A stretch of DNA of 64,000 nucleotides from Rhea pennata (GCF_028389875.1 NC_084687.1:4252157-4316156), one strand, 5' to 3'; numbered from the stretch's first letter, positions 1 through 14,000 are shown. Numbers and translations are program-made. Notes: a model not told the origin generated them from the letters alone.

Positions 1-3000
1 AGACCCACCAAGACAGCAAAATTCTGGCACTCTGCAGCTTGTTAAGACAGACTTTGAGCCTTGTCCTTAAAGTAGTTCATAGATGCTCATTTTGTTATTT
101 GCAAGCAGTGTTACTCCTGCTGCATCCCCATCTTTGTTACTCACTGACGCAAATGTCAGAGGGAAAACATGACTGAGCATCATTTCCAGAACGTTGTGCT
201 CCATCCCTTCCAGACTTCACAGCTGGCAACTCCTCTGTTGCTGAATGTAAAAGATGATGCTTGCTCCTGCAGGGCCTGTGGCCATGACAGGCTCGTGAAG
301 GCCACTGTGGCAAGAGCAAGGGAACCACAGTCAATGCTACCCGCAATTCCCCCAACTGCTGAGGAACTGACCTTACAAGTTACCAGAGAAGGGCAACAGG
401 AAAGGATGGTGCAGTTCTGTGATCCAGTTACTGTTTCTAACTGCAAGTTGCCCAGATGTGAAACATCCGCTCTCCTTCACAATTGTCTGCAGCACTCTAG
501 AGAAAGTGTTCTTCCACATGAGGCAGCTGAAAAAACTATAAACAAGAGAGACAGAATTATAATGATTTACTAACAAAAAACAAGTATAGGTGCAAAATAA
601 TAGTAAAACCAGGATTACAGCTGTTCAACTAAAGAAAAGGATGCATACTTCACAAGAAGTAAATTAAGAAAAAACAAATTCACACCTTCAAAATGTTTTT
701 TTTTTCTTTCTTTAATAAAATCCTCATTTTCTGCAGAGTTTTTACTTTTATTTTCCCTTTGCTAGGAATCCCTTCTGCCCCCCATGATCTTTCACCTTTT
801 CACTTTTCTTTTCTGGTAAGATTAAAGAATCATTAGGAAAAATTGTTTTTCTCCCAACAAAATTTTTTCAAAGAATTGTTTTGATGCACTTTGACAGATC
901 CACATTTCTCGGTGAAATTATTTAGAGCAAAAAGATGCAGTCACAAAAGTTTTCCTTATTAGTAGAAAGGGCATTTTCATTAAAAGAACAACAAAAATAC
1001 TTTGATATAAATTTCACAGCCAATCTAATCTTTACCCAAACTTTAAAAGTCAATAAATGCAGATTTAGACCTAATGTTACTTCCCAGGCTTCATATGGAA
1101 GCCTTGTGTTAATAAATTAGGGTAGAAACTTGTTTCTACTGAAAATGCATGACAGCTGGTCCCTTTCCTCTCCATGCACCATCCCCAGCTATAAAAACTT
1201 TTCAGGCCTCCCCAATACCTAGACAGATCTCCTTGGATCCAGGTTCTGTACTTACTGAGCCCTAGGCAAATCAAGAGCTCGATACCACTCTCAGGCCTGG
1301 ACAAGCTCCTAAGCTGGACCCTGGCCCCTCTCCGGCAGTCAGCTCCACAACGCTGCGTTAACAGGAGTGAAAGGTATGTTGCAGTTGTGGCCAGGATGTG
1401 GCAGGGTTAGCCAGGACGTGCAACAGAAAGGGTTATGCTCTCCTGCGCTAGGAATGAACAGTGCCACTCAGTCTCCTAGAGCTGATCATTCAGTCCCTGT
1501 TGCTGATGGTTGTCACCATTTCCCAGTTCAGCACCTGAACTTCCTCTGAGGGGAAATACCTGACAGCTTTTTAGTTGCAGCAACAGCAACTGTCAGCAAC
1601 AGCTGATGGTCCAGTCCAGAGGTTACCTGTTGTTTTTTTAAAACCTCAGAGAGGTAAGTACTGTTCCTTAGTTTCTTATTGTCCTCTGAAAAGGCCAACA
1701 GAAACCCCCCACCCAATTTATATTTTAGCTGGTAAACATCATGCCTTACCTAGCTAGAAACTGGCACCAATGTAATTCAGGGCATGTCAGTATGTACAAG
1801 TGAACTCTATTTAAAGTCAGAGCATCACTTGAAACTGCAACAGCTTTTCTCAGATAACTCTGCCTGCAGGAGAGACCTTGAAGTGCATGTTATACTGCTA
1901 TATTAAGACAATATAAAATCCTTTGTGAAAACTATTATTGGTGTTCACTTTAAACCTGATATCCGTGATCTGATGTAAATCCAACCATTGAGACCACGAA
2001 TTAGTGAGACATGGCTAAGCAGCTGAGCTGCGATAACTCTCTTAACCCACTGCAATACAACTCCCTGCCAGTGACTTTGGGCCACTTCTGCACCTTTTTC
2101 TGAGGCAAAGGCTGAGTGCTCAGAGACAAAAAGCCAGCCCTTCTACCCCAGTTAAGAAGTGGCATCCTGGCAGTGCCAGAAGTCCAGCATCCTGCCACGC
2201 ACTGGGGCAGCACTGCTGGGGGACAGGGCACAGCGTGGCCAGGGCACGGAGTCGCTGTGTTATGGGCACTCGCTGACTTGACTGGACTGCTACCAAGTAC
2301 TCTGGTAAAGCAGGTATTACTGGTCATGGTAGCTGAAGGCAAAATACTTTGCCATATCAGTGCTGGGCTAGGTCTGGGCACATGGTTAATTAAAGATGCT
2401 CAGCTGGAGAGCAGTAATTTGCTAAACTGCAGTAAATTGACTGTTTGCAGTCATCTGTCTATCCCCATGCTAAGCTACTCTTAAAAGGAGTTGAACTGTA
2501 TCTGTTAAAACTCATTCTTTTGACTACCGAGGTAGAATTTCTGCATATAGATAAGGGTGAACCATTCCACTTATGGCTATCACAAGTGGGCAGCCCTCTA
2601 GCTTTCACTAGGAACGTTGCTAACAAACAAGCAATGCTACAGGAGGCCCCAATACTCCAAACTTACCTCAAAATTCAGTCTGGCCTTTCAGGTCACAGCT
2701 AGCCACAAACACGACCCCTTTGCCCAGGAGGATGTGGAGTCCCAAGCCATGGCAGTCCTGAAGAACCGCAACGTTGGGACCAGGAGGTGTGCCCGCTCCT
2801 CCCTGCAGGAGCTGAGCCGTGGAAAGGAAAGGGATTTTTGCACTATTCTTCTCACAACATAGTTTGTTCCTGTGACCAGCTATAATCAGCAAAGATAGAG
2901 AAAGGAGTTGATATCTTACAAAAGGGTTAGGGTCCCTGTAAATCCATACAGAGTCTAGGCTATACATTGCCAGTGTCCTGCAGGCAACAATTCCTAATAC

Positions 3001-5700
3001 ACTTCAAATTGCACTTTAATCCTAAGAAGAGTCTGTTATAAAATTCCCTCTAGTGGATAGAAGGTGGAAATTCAAGCTGAAAGGTACTGGTAGTCAAGAA
3101 ATCCACATCCAAGGTTTGAGTGACTCTGACATCTTGCGCTGGCCTGCAGCTGGGCCAGGTTTGGTTTCTCTGCAGCTGGTTTCACAGCCATCCTCCACTG
3201 CAGAGACGGAACCGGGCAGCGTTACGGGTTTCATTCCCCCTGGGCCAACTGGGGGGGGTTGGGGGGTAAAGGAACAACTGACTAGCTGAAATTTCTTAAA
3301 TTATTTCGTAGTATCCAAAATTATTATTTCAACATAATGGAAAACTTTTCAATGCAAGTTTTTTCATGAAAATGAAAAAGGCCTTTCAACCTGAAAACCA
3401 AAATGTTTTATTTTGCAATACCAACACTGGCAGGTTTTAATTTTTCAGATACATGGTGATTGTCACAAAGGTTCCTCCCTGGCCACCTCTGTGTCCTTTG
3501 TGGCAACTCTGCAAACATACTCAGCCTGATCAGAGGCAGACAATATAGGCCAGGTTTATTGCTGATGTAAATCAAAGAAGCTCTACTGACTTCTGTGGAG
3601 CACTGCAGATTTATGCCAAGAGCTGACCTGGCATCTCTATTTTCAAAACTAGGGCAGATTGAAATACGCTGTTTTTCAATAATATATTCAGGTTAACAGG
3701 GCTTTTATATTTGGGAAATTAATCTTGCATTGACTGAAAATCCCTTGGGATAAATGCAAAGGTTGCTAAGAAGAGGAAAACAAACACAGTTGTATAACTC
3801 AATTCTCCATCTCTTTTTTTTTCATGAAAACATATTGCAGTGATATGGTAGTGATCTAAAACACAGCACTAATGTTACTGAACTATGCAGAAATATAGCC
3901 TGATGCAGTATAGAAATGATTTTACTAAGAGGTAGTATTACCTCATCTTGTATTACGGTAAAATTATTCAAATAAGAAATATTGAGACATAAATCTGTGG
4001 TAACAGAAGAGAAACAGCACCGTGTTAGAGAAAGTCTTTCCTGTTTATTGCAAGAGCGTCCTTGCAAAGCATGTGCAAATATGCAAAAAAGGGGGGCTTG
4101 GGTATGTACACACACTTGTGTTTGCTTGTCAGTGCACGCACTCATACTGTATTTAAAATCAGTCTGGGTCCCAGGACTGATCCTTGGTCAGGGCTACCAA
4201 AAACTTCTCCCAAACCCAATCCTTGTCTTCTAATACATGCTCTTACCATCTCTTCTGTTTAGCTACCCAACAGCTCTACTAACATCTCTCTTCTTTTTCA
4301 GCTTAATTGTTACCTAATAAACACCATATCAGGTGCTATTCAGAAATCCAGACAAGTGATGTATACATTTTCTTGTTTAGAAAACAAATATTGTGCAGGC
4401 AGTGACATCAAGTTAATCTGCTGTGATCTAGTCTGCCACGATCTACCAAATCTGTTACATATTATTCCATTTTTCCATGTACCTCCATGTCTGCAGTTAT
4501 CCCTTCCTTTGCTGTAAAGCTCAAGCAAGACTGGTAGTGACTTTTAGGCCTGTAATGCTCTCTGTCATTTTTTTCCTCCTTGCATGTGCTATTCCCTAGT
4601 CAGGAAGTATCATCCCCAGTTTCACCAATTCACAACAACTCTTGTGATGTGACCCTTAATCTTTAATTTATCCAGCATATTAGACTCCAGAATGACCTCA
4701 AAATTTCACTGCTATATGCCAAGCAGATTACACTGAGTAATCATGGTTTTGCGCTCAAGCCCAGGGAAGGAAATACTACCAGTTAAAATTGTTGAATTGC
4801 TTGCTTTCTGACAAAGTTGCCAAGGCCTCATGAAGGTAATATTAACCAGCAATCTGCATTACTGCTTCAATGGCCAGTCAGCAGCGAAGTGGCTAACTGC
4901 ATCAGAAACCACTCTGTCACATACAGTAGCTGCACTGTTGCATGACAGAAGTTTCTAATTGCAAATGGCAACAGACTCTGACACGATATGCAGGTGGCTA
5001 CTGCTTGATTAATGTGTGTTGCATCTGTTATTTCAAAGTGGCAATTACACTATAAAAACACACCATCTCAATAGCAGTACATCGATTTTATGCTAACTGA
5101 AAATCTGGCTTTTTACATAGTTTTTTGTCACTTCCCTCCCATGAAAAATAATTTTCTTCTGAGTACAATAAAATAAAAGATCTCACTGGTTCTAACAGTA
5201 ATGTTATGTTCTGCTAGGAATCAGCAATCCTGCCTCTGGCCATGAAATTCAGGTAATGACCCATAACCGAAGTAAATTAGTGCTTAATTCCCCATTCCTT
5301 GCAGACAGCTTACTAATGGAAATTGATTTCTAGCTTTTTTCTTTTTCATTTAACATGCCTGTGTAATGTCTTTATTTTAGATTCTAGTGGTTTCCAGCGA
5401 TTTTAGCCAAAACTGTACAGGAGACCACAGAAAGCATCTGGTTAATCAATGTTCTGTTAAGCAATGTGCAGGGGACTGAAATGGCAGAGAGAGTCTCATA
5501 CATGCGGCTGGCTCTTTCTGTCTTTACTCATGCCCACGGACACACACGTGTGCTGGGCCAGATGCTCAGCTGGAGTAAAACAGTGGAGCTCTCTTGATAC
5601 CCATATAACATGCATTTAAGTCATATCATTATGCACCTACATACAACAATCTCTTACACACTTGCTCTTACACACTTAGCATGTTCATTTGTACATGACA
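1..5700. other. No gene recognised upstream of TSPO2
   Basis: No exon of a known protein family was recognised on either strand. Open frames here are short, lack family motifs and have no supporting splice context. In human the neighbour on this side is, from memory, UNC5CL; I looked for its ZU5 and death-domain signatures and saw neither. One minus-strand stretch ending in a good splice donor near 2666 is discussed in the findings. CA/CAC-rich sequence lies around 5640-5730, just before the TSPO2 promoter. Confidence 0.5.
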
Positions 5701-5741
5701 CACTTCAGCACGTTTTCTCACATGTGACACACTCCCAGCTA

Positions 5742-5772
5742 TATAAATAGGTGCTGCTCAGTCACCTACACT
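5742..5772 (+). promoter_or_regulatory. TSPO2: TATA-box promoter, probably of TSPO2
   Basis: TATAAATA at 5742-5749 is a consensus TATA box, and a start site would be expected near 5770-5775. It lies about 340 bases before a good splice donor (GTAAGG at 6115), so a non-coding first exon of about 5772-6114 can be drawn and spliced to the acceptor at 7720-7721. Assignment to TSPO2 rests on strand, distance and the absence of another plus-strand gene. No GATA consensus was seen immediately upstream, although TSPO2 is erythroid in mammals. Confidence 0.55.
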
Positions 5773-6114
5773 CGCTCTCTGACCTACGGACAAGACGCCT
5801 GTCAGCAAACCAAGCCAAGAGGCAGAGCCTCACGTGTGGCTTCTGTGTGATGTTTGAACTAAGGAGCTGGATCCACCCTCTGCAGACAGTTGCTCAACCA
5901 CCACCAAAAGATCCCCTGTAACTCTTGCAGAGTGCGGGCTCTGTTGTGTAATCTGACAGACACACGCACACACACACGCCCTTTTTTCCACTATTTAGGT
6001 AAAACTTGACTGACATTTTCTTCACTGTATAGAAGCACCAGCATTAGAGACACGAGCTGGCCTTGGAAATCCAACCCATTTTCCTTGCAAGGGACGGAAA
6101 GGCCGAAAGAGACG
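5772..6114 (+). other. TSPO2: Candidate TSPO2 5' UTR exon with a short upstream ORF
   Basis: Inferred from the TATA box before it and the GTAAGG donor at 6115. It contains an ATG at 5850 opening a 23-codon frame that ends at TAA 5919-5921, so the mRNA would carry a small upstream ORF before the TSPO2 start. Transcript data are needed to confirm the exon. Confidence 0.4.
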
Positions 6115-7752
6115 GTAAGGTTTCTATAGTTCAAACCCTGTCAGTTACAACAGCTATGAGCCAAAACAGAGGATTATCATGATGTATTATTTTCAACCCT
6201 TAGTTACTTTTGCAGCCTCTATCAGGCTACTCTGGCAGCTACAAAGGAGTTGGGAGGGCATAAGAGTCTACTTTTCCCATGTTACTTTTCTATAGATGCA
6301 ATACAGAATACTGTTTTACACTTTAAAAATAGGACTAACAGCTATTATTTTGCTCAGTGTTGGCTGGAATTTCTGATTCCATAGACATTTTAATAGTCCT
6401 ATAAATTGTCTGGTAAAGGAATGGTTAGGGATGGTGCCTGGAGTATTTGTCCCTTATTGATGTGTAAATTGGTTTGTACTGCTGATATGTGTTTCTAGAG
6501 ATGAATGCTTTGAAGCACGCTGATAATAATAATAATTAGCACAGGATATAGCAATGTGTTAACTGTGAATTAAAATCCCAAACGAAGATGACTATGCAGA
6601 TCAGTTCTTTCCTCCTGCTCTCTTTTTTTCTGACCAGTGTTCAGAAGCAGGTTCCCAGGGACATTTCTCTGGACAAGGGAATTTTCTGAGTCTGCTTCTC
6701 TGTTCTTCCGTTACTAAAACCAACAATCTTCCCCAAGAGCATTTCCTCAGATGTCTTTTGCACTGATGCTGACAGCAAGTACAAAATTGCTGCACTCCTG
6801 AAGAATCCTATATGATACCCCAGATGAATGCTAATTCAGCTTTTGTTCATGAATGGATCAAAAGGGAAGGCCAGTATAGTGGCAGATGGAGGAAGGACAC
6901 AACACTAACAGGCTCAGAAGCCTATTGATGTGAAATGCTAGATGTTATCCTTATCACAGCTGTCTTGTGTGGGAGTATAATGCAATTATTAAGGTAAATG
7001 TTCCTTCCTTTTACGCAATGAAGTTGTAAGACTGAGCAAGTCACGAAACTGCTGATGTGTCTCAGCTTACCCATTTGTGATACAGAGGTAAGAAAGTACC
7101 TCTGCCTGCTAAGACTGTGGAGAGGATTTAACAAGGTTCACAGAACACTTAAAATTTGGTGAAAGAACATTGTCTTACTGTAGAGCTCATTTAAAACATA
7201 AATCCATCGTGAAAAATTATCTCAAAGTCAGAAGAGAGTGGGGTGCCTGGGCATGATCTGCCTGAATTTTTGTACACAGAGAAGCACGCAGAGGAGAGAT
7301 AACTGCTCTACTGAGATGTGTAGCCTCCATGAGTATACATTAAAGTTTGTACACTTATGCATTCAGAAGTGGAATGATAAAAATAACTGCAGTCTTGTCC
7401 TCTAAGCATATAACCACCTTAGGTAAATCCTGTCACATATACATTGTGAGAACCTATGAAATAGCAAAGAAGAGCCAGTTTGCTTGGTAAACTAAGGAGA
7501 AAATATAATCACGACAAAAATAATTTCCCCTATGTTACAGGCAGGCAGAAGGGCAGAGGGGAGTCAGTGGCAGAGCAGAATACAATTTTAAATACTTATC
7601 TTCTGGTTTGCATAGCCACTAAAGCAAAACACAGGCTATTAGAGAGAAAGCTTGAAAGATCAAAGTGGGGAAGATTGTTCTTTCTAAGTGATGATCAATT
7701 ATTGCTTTTAATTTACAACAGGCAAAAGACCACTTCAACTCACCAAAGAAGG

Positions 7753-9697
7753 ATGTGGGCTTATACTGTTGGTTTTACTGTCCTGCCTCATGTTGGAGGA
7801 TTCCTTGGCTGGTTCATTAATCGCAAAGAAGTATCTGTTTGGTATGAGAAGCTAAAGAAACCTTCCTGGTGTCCACCCCGCAAAATATTCCCCGTTGCTT
7901 GGACTGTCCTGTACACAGGCATGGGGTAAGTTCTGCATACCACTTCATCTCTCATCCTGCTGTTTTTGATCCCTAACAGAAAAGTCATTTCAAGCTCTTC
8001 ATTCATTCACTTTTAGGATATCCCTTTTCCCTGGATCAGCAGGGCATATCAGGTATACTTATTCCCAGCAGATGAAGTGCAGCCTGAGCCACTTTCTGGG
8101 CTGAGTTCCTCAGCTTCACACTGCAGGCTATGCTTTTGGCCAGGAATGCGGCCCACGCTTACCACTGTGAGCACATATTTAAAACAGTCACTGCCCTGGG
8201 AAAAATATGGGCCACAGAGGTATGACACAGACCACGGGTTTGAGAGCAGTGAGGGACATGGATGCAGCTGACTTTCACTCAAATAAAACTCTCACGCAAA
8301 CCCACTTTACAAGACACTTTTCCACGAAAAAAGTGCTTGTATTTGAGATTTACAGCATTGTAGTCACATTCTCGGAGTTATCTTGGTCAAAGAGAGCTGA
8401 AAAATGCTAATGTGGGTTTTCCTCTTCACAGCTATGCCTCTTACCTGATCTGGAATGACCTGGGTGGCTGCAACAGCAAAGCCATCATCCCGCTTGGCCT
8501 CTATGGGGCTCAGCTGGCCTTGAACTGGGCTTGGCCTCCCTTCTTCTTTGGTATACGTAACTTAAAGATGGTAATGTATCCAGACATACATTCATCTGCT
8601 GGACATTTGTTTACTGGCGTTCCTGCTACTGTTTTGGGGGTTGTTTGGAGGGTTTCTAACCAGCATTATATGACAGAGGAGTGTAAACAGAGCTGCAAGA
8701 AGGGCTTTTCTCAGATATAGTTCATACTGCACCTGGTTCTAGGCAATGATACTAGTCCCTTGCATTTCTCACTCTGTTCTTGTCATTCAGACAGCTGGCT
8801 CTGCTGGAGCAGAGCGGGAGATCAGGGAGTCTATAATCCAGCTGCTGCATCCCCTAGTTAAGGAGTCAGGGCTAGAGATAAGTCTCTCTGAGAGTCACAC
8901 CCTCCCCTAGCAAGCAGCAAAGTTAGGGTCTCTGTAGAGGCATATTAGCGATGAGTGGCTTATCAGGCAATACAATGCAATGTGCACAGTGGAGTCAGTG
9001 GGAGGATACACACCAAAGAAATACGTGGGGTAGTAAAATCCAACACTGGTGGTGTATTCAAAAAGCACTTAGCTCAGATGTTAAGGTCCGGGGATTACAG
9101 AGACACAGAGTAAGACCTATGTTTTCATCTGAATTTTGTCGTTCTGTGTACAAAAGATACATTTAGAAAGTCTGTGAAGTGATAATAGCTATTCATACTG
9201 TCATAAGCATATTGCTGATCTGTCTACATAGGCATTATCAGTAGGAGCCACTGATCATCATAAACAGTCTATTAACCTGTGGAACTTGATAGTAAAAAAA
9301 AAAAAAATAGCACTGGCCTTGGCTCCCGGTGTGATGAATTCGGATCTCACTAACCAGACTTCAGAGCCAAGGTTCTGAGGTTTAGGACCAGTTTAGGCAG
9401 CTTTGTAAAGGTAACTTCCCCTGAGTGCTATTTTACCTCACTGCCTTTAGGAGGAGTGCTTATGGTCTTGTCCCAAGAGTGAGTATCAGAGTAATTTTCT
9501 TCTCTGCTCTCCAGGCACTGATTGACATCCTATGCTTAGATGGCCTAGTGATAGGCACGATGTGCTCATGGTACCACATTAACAAGATAGCAACACTGCT
9601 GATGGTGCCTTACTTGGGCTGGCTGGCCATGGCGACTTGTCTCACAATCCGCATCTGGAAGGACAACCCTGAGAGAAAACCAGGAAAGACGGAATAA
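7753..9697 (+). CDS. TSPO2: Translocator protein 2 (TSPO2), complete, three coding exons
   Basis: TSPO/MBR-family membrane protein. Mammalian TSPO2 acts in cholesterol redistribution in maturing red cells. Coding exons are 7753-7925 (acceptor AG 7720-7721, donor GTAAGT), 8432-8570 (donor GTAATG) and 9515-9697; phases 2 and 0 join without a break to give 164 aa, close to the family's usual 165-170. The start was chosen because MWAYTVGFTVLPHVGG aligns with TSPO N-termini. Family landmarks are KKPSWCPPR (35-43), GYASYLIWNDLGG (58-70), PLGLYGAQLALNWAWPPFF (78-96) and PYLGWLAMAT (136-145). Five membrane segments are expected. The protein keeps the TSPO-like NWAWPP element that human TSPO2 lacks, from memory. 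Odd: the C-terminal CRAC-type site has Ile149 where TSPO has Tyr (CLTIRIWK). TSPO2 rather than TSPO is favoured by synteny with APOBEC2. Confidence 0.93.
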
Positions 9698-10965
9698 GAG
9701 CTGGACAGAAATGAAGGCATTTTGTGAAATTAAATTATGCTGATGTGAACCAAGATCTAGTAATTTAGGGGAATTCACTTTAGGACAGGCATCAGAACAT
9801 GCCTCTTCCTCTCCCTTTCATCAAGGTTGTGTGAAAGAAAAGCTTGCACCACGCATCTGTGTGTTGCTTTAAGGTAACCATGCATCTTTAACCTGGGAAC
9901 CTTTTCTCCCAGCACTGCAGAGGTTGTGGGGCTACAGTTGTATGGTGACCTTAACTGTACCAGGTCAAATTCCATCAGCCAAACTAGGATCTCTTATACC
10001 AGTATAATTCAGAGTAGCAATCCTGGAATCAGTGAAACCACTCTGAATTACCAGTCCCCAAGACAACAGAACTTGTTCACACATATGGTAGATCTTTTTC
10101 TGGGACCAAACAAAAATGCCTTTCACTAATTTTTACAAACTTTTTTTACTTTTTCTTTTTTTTTTTTTTTTTTTGCTCTTCTTGCTGTTGCTTCATTTTC
10201 ATGTCTCATCTGGCCTGCACTTCTTACCATTACCTTTTTATCTGACAGTTACTGAGCAAGTGGTAATCTGTCTTGTTCTGCCAGTGAAAGGAGACTGAGC
10301 ACTCTGACTTCTATTTGTGGAGTATCACACTTCTTGAGTTTCATGCTCCAGGATAAAGCAACAATGACTAGAATGCAAATGCCTGCCCCAAGAGGAAATT
10401 TTTTCTCTCCCACCTTTGTGTGCTATTCCTCACCATAAAAGAAAAACTAACATCAGTGCTTTTGAAAAAATACTTAAAATATTTTTAAGTACTGAAACAC
10501 AGGAGCTTTTGTAAAATTAAAAGCTTTTTTCACATTGCCTTGAAGATTGAAATTACATGACTGCCAAAAGGTCCCACGCAAAGTCTGTCAGGTGCAGTAC
10601 AGATATCTTACCTAGGATCTTTCCATTCCTAAAGATTAATCAGTCAATCAGGAAAGATTCAACTATGCGTAACATTCAAGAGAAATGGGCCAACCCACGA
10701 CACAGAATCAGATACAAAAGGTGAATGGACTAGCTCTTGTCCATCCCTTATTCTGGCCCTTGTGTTTGCTAGATCTAAGACTTAAAATGTTGATGTCTGT
10801 TTGGGAATATTTACTATTATTTTTGTTAATTGATAGAAGCAATGTAATCAAAGAAAAGTGGTTTAATGTACCTTCTTCCTGGCAGCTGACTGTAGATTAA
10901 GGTGAATGGGTAAAAGAATAGGTTTATTTTGGGGCGAGGGGGGGGGAACTTAACTGGGAGTGTAA

Positions 10966-11021
10966 AATAAATTGTATTTGCTTTCAATGAAACAAGACAT
11001 TTTGTTCGGAAAATAAATAAA
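10966..11021 (+). terminator. Clustered poly(A) signals, possible TSPO2 3' end
   Basis: AATAAA occurs at 10966-10971, 11012-11017 and 11016-11021, about 1.3 kb after the TSPO2 stop. An ATTAAA at 9729-9734, only 32 bases past the stop, is a nearer but weaker alternative. Which is used cannot be decided from sequence. Confidence 0.35.
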
Positions 11022-14000
11022 ACCAAGTTATTCTTGCTTTACTAGTGTGGCACTAGGTTTGCAAAAGGGACTGGGAAAAGCTCAAGACATCCTGTCTGGA
11101 GCTCATGGTTTGTGCTCTGGCTGCAAGGAGAAGGGGATTGGCAACAAGCCTCTGCAGGGCTCCAGCAGCCAAACTCCTAAGTGCATGTTAGGAGCAAAGT
11201 GCTTTTGTGGGTTTCAAACCTAAAGGTCCCAAACATCCTTTCTGTCAGGGCCCTTCCAGAGGAGAGACACACTCACTTGGAGATGCATTCCCATAACAGG
11301 GAATATTCCTAGGTCCAACTAAGTCAGTAGAGGAGCCGAGTGCTCAGCAGGGCTGAAAGCTAGGCCCAAGAGAAACAAATAGCAATAGTTCAAAGCATTT
11401 GACATTTGTGGCATCCTTTTTAAATTTGGCATTATATCTTGTTTCATCACTTTGATCCCATCTGTTATTTTTCCCTTCCTGCTGCAGGACACCTTTCTTC
11501 AGGACTGCTGTTGCAAGCATATTGCTGACACCTCCCAAATAAAGGATACGTAAGATCAGGCCCCTGGATAGATATGACTGTAAGCAGGTGTAGGGCTATA
11601 AAGCACTGAGCACAACAAGCAGCACTAGAAAGATCATAAGCTACTTAAAAACACCCACCTATATATCTCAGGGCTTTATATGGCTGTGTATTATCACTGT
11701 GCTTATTTACAGTAATGACTAGTCTGTATCTTCCAGGGAGCCACATGTCAAAGGCAGGAAGACATAAACTTTCTTTTTAAAAAGAAACTAATATCTGCAC
11801 TGGAGGTTCAGTTCATCGGCGTTAAAAATGATTTAGGGTGTCTGAACATCGTTATGTCCTCTCCTAGTTAGCCTGGCAAAGCCACGAGGCCTAGAGATGA
11901 GCAGAGCCATCTAGTGAAGCTACGAGGAATAAGGCATGTTTGTATAGGGTTCTCTGCTTCTAAAAAGGGAAAGGATAATATTTAAATCACATTTAAGTCA
12001 GTAAAGCAAAACCTGCAACACGTTAATAACATTTCTAAATTGTATGTATGGATACATATGGATTCATAAACTCCTCCTCCCTCCTCTTCCCATTTTTTTC
12101 AGCCAGGTAAAGCAAAACCTTGCATTAAGAACTACTATTTTTTTTTGAACTTTTCATGCTTGTTCTATCTTCCCATTTTTCCAACCAGTGTGACTAGCTG
12201 GCTTGTTCTTGTCATCATTTCAGTTCCTCTTCCTTCCAGTCCACCTATAAAAATCTACAGAGAGCTTCTCTCTGCTACTTGCATTTTCTTGCAGGCAACA
12301 AAAATAGCAAATGTTCCTAAGCATTATATGCAATATATGTAATAGCCTAAAATCAACTGACAGATTTAAATTCTGCAAATCATCCTCTTGTATTAATATT
12401 TAAAGCATTGTTTAGTATGCTTGCTATTTAAACAGATAAACTAAAACTCTTTATAAAAATAACTTTAACAGCATTTCACGGTCAGCCATCTAGAAAATTT
12501 CTTATTCATCTTGTGTAGTGCACAGCAAAAGCAGTCTCTGCCCTTGTGCAACTCTAGGGGCCTGGGTTTCCCGCTACTGCTACATGAAAAGACTTTTGCT
12601 CCGGGTGACATCCTGGCATGAACAAGCACATGGCCACGCATGGCATTGCAGACCTTGCCTGTATCCTGCCCTATGTTACAGTCAAACAGATAAAATGGAA
12701 GAGGAAAGAAAGGCCTAAAGAGGTGCTAAGGATTAAACCCAAGGTTAGGACTCTGGCTTGCTGAAATCAATGAAACTTTCCCCATTCATGAGTGAGAGGA
12801 TTTCTCTTGAGGTCTCTTCTGTGTCAATTCAGGGCCCTATTCCCTGCAGTACATTGTCTTTCCGAAGGGTCCTTTTCCCCACTGAATCCAGAAGGAGCAC
12901 TGAGAAGTTTTGCTTATGCCAGCATCAACCAAGTGCCTGGCAGAGTGGATCCCCACCACCTTAGTAGCACGCAAGGTTTTTGTTCAGCCCCCACCCCCCC
13001 ATATTGGCTTATGGAACGGATACTATGTTCCGTCCCAGTGTGAGAAAACATCCACAACCCATGAGGGGACCTGCTGTGGTCCACATGATCCAGCAGTGAC
13101 TCAGACAAAGGCCATGCATTGGTGACAGCTTTCTTGGGTCATGGCATTTAGAGAGGGAGACACCTCTCAGATCACCATGTCTAATAATGATCCCTCTCTT
13201 TATCTGATATTAAACTGATTGTACACTTGATCTTAGCCCCCTGGGCACATCCCCTGACTACTGGCTACACAGTATTTATGCATAAACAAAACCTTCCTGA
13301 CTTACAATTCAGCTTCTTTTCTTAACCCTTGTCTCATTTAATAATTTACCAGCTGTTTCAGAAAACACCCTGGCTCCAATGGTAAGGAACTTTAAATGAG
13401 TTACTGCTGTCTGCGGAGCTATCTTAAAATATGGAGTTAAACGCTAGAGGATTTGCTACAGTGCATATGCAAGCTTAAGAGTGCCGACTGTGAGCCTGTA
13501 GCTCTCCCCACCACCCTTTCGACAGCACTGCGTGGTGCAGAATATGCATTCCTGTGGCTTTGAGCACCCACAGGATGGCTGGTGCTGAACTTATCCTTGA
13601 CCAGCTCCCAGTAAAACTGCAGCAGCAGAAACCCAGCAGGAAGGAGGTTATGCTGCCTGGAGCTGTCATTAACTTTAAATTGGGCCTCCAGTTAATCAGA
13701 CAGCCAGCAGCATCTGCCAACAAAACAGACTCCTTCCCTGCTCTACAGCAGTGCAGTTAATGGGTGTGTGTGCTGGGCACTGGGGATCGAGAGCCAGAGA
13801 GGTCAGGCTCTAGCAGTGAAGATAAAGAAGGCAAGGAGGCGAGAGCATCACTTATCTCTCCCTGCACTACAGCTCATGTCAGCTCTGCTGTACTGCCTTT
13901 GGCAGGGAACTAACATCCACCGTAGAAGGGGCAAGTGTTCAGGGCAAACCTGTAGGATTCTGCAGTGCCTGAAAGCAGTGTTTTCCTATGCCTTTTCTTA

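Noticed and set aside
7480-7752. Upstream in-frame extension of the first TSPO2 coding exon
   Set aside because: A pyrimidine-containing acceptor ending at 7721 and the family's usual N-terminus show that the extension is intron. ATG at 7753 is the start.
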